Assembly (NCBI RefSeq): GCF_051014685.1
Contig: NW_027478884.1
Span: 186,001-250,000, forward strand
Direction of reading: 5' to 3'
Source of the DNA: Ptiloglossa arizonensis
Taxonomy: Eukaryota > Arthropoda > Insecta > Hymenoptera > Colletidae
DNA: 64,000 nucleotides
The notes beneath the pieces are model-generated. The model saw only the letters and a list, made by a program, of their open reading frames with translations. It had not been told where the DNA came from and searched no databases. A program made the position numbers and the translations under genes. The stretch's first letter is position 1. Every line of letters starts with the position of its first letter. Below, piece by piece: positions 63,901 through 64,000 of the stretch.

Positions 63901-64000
63901 CGCTTAATCAGAATGGCCTAGGGAAAAAATACAAATACCGCTGTAATCGGGCGAGATTCTACTTTCAGATGCAATAGGAATTTTTGGGTTAGGTCAATCC
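60906..64000 (+). repeat. Final r/k/s/l/m2/u/d/e/f/w/p/q monomers
   Basis: Order r k r s l m2 u d' e' f w/x d r k p q r s, the last cut by the window end. The run d r k at 60729-61259 recurs at 62853-63383, twelve monomers on. The l monomer at 61614 lacks the deletion seen in the two preceding blocks. The p q r s order equals that at 10.6-11.3 kb, so the old domain's types return. Confidence 0.8.

Larger units (their letters stand above)
1..64000. repeat. 177-bp tandem satellite array, whole window
   Basis: About 361 direct copies of a 177-bp monomer fill the window edge to edge, so both array ends lie outside it. The motif ggcctaggg recurs every 177 bp with rare one-base slips; between about 42.3 and 58.3 kb I see no slip in 90 monomers. 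All copies share one orientation, and there is no gap, spacer or inserted element. The monomer is 41.8% G+C and keeps eight CpG dinucleotides. The unit is near nucleosome-plus-linker size, as in many plant and animal centromeric satellites. The centromeric assignment is inferred from unit size and HOR structure; a subtelomeric or heterochromatic knob array is also possible. I do not recognise the family or species. Confidence 0.98.

Noticed and set aside
1..64000. CRISPR array or bacterial tandem repeat
   Set aside because: The units are 177 bp, directly adjacent and without spacers, and there are no cas-like genes. The structure is typical of eukaryotic satellites.
1..64000. Transposon-derived tandem repeat or LTR array
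   Set aside because: I found no terminal repeats, primer-binding site, target-site duplication or transposase/polymerase motif in any frame.

Overview
The window is one uninterrupted block of eukaryotic satellite DNA. A monomer of 177 bp (41.8% G+C in my hand consensus) repeats head to tail about 361 times, always in the same orientation. I see no unique sequence, transposable element, RNA gene or credible protein gene. The size, the A/T tracts and the nested higher-order repeats (HORs) fit a centromeric or pericentromeric array of a plant or animal, but I do not recognise the family and cannot name the organism or chromosome position. Offsets below count from the GGCC of the 'ggcctaggg' motif as base 1.

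Monomers fall into recognisable types with diagnostic bases, and the order of types repeats, so the array has multi-monomer HOR units on top of the 177-bp period. Layout: (1) 1-6201, a 12-monomer HOR with an 11-monomer variant; (2) 6202-6378, a junction monomer; (3) 6379-14343, an 18/16-monomer HOR; (4) 14344-19476, a shuffled zone of short sub-blocks; (5) 19477-19653, a second junction monomer; (6) 19654-33460, a new set of types, including a patch of relatives of region 3 and a near-identical 2,655-bp (15-monomer) tandem duplication; (7) 33461-47101, a 21-monomer HOR present as 19-, 21-, 12- and expanded forms; (8) 47102-57721, a mosaic of 4-, 6- and 10-monomer repeats; (9) 57722-64000, a 9-monomer tandem duplication and a return to types of region 3.

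The array appears to have evolved by unequal exchange and gene conversion kept in monomer register. Almost every change in HOR length can be traced to a chimeric monomer, whose left half is one type and right half another, exactly at the place where monomers were lost or gained. Each monomer also carries a 17-bp motif that matches eight of the nine essential positions of the mammalian CENP-B box, plus an A6T5 tract. Separately, 33.7-42.15 kb holds about 34 single-base, mostly homopolymer indels while the other 55 kb holds about nine, which looks more like a stretch of poor consensus sequence than biology.

All type assignments were made by eye. Diagnostic bases are seen directly; evolutionary order and centromere function are inference.
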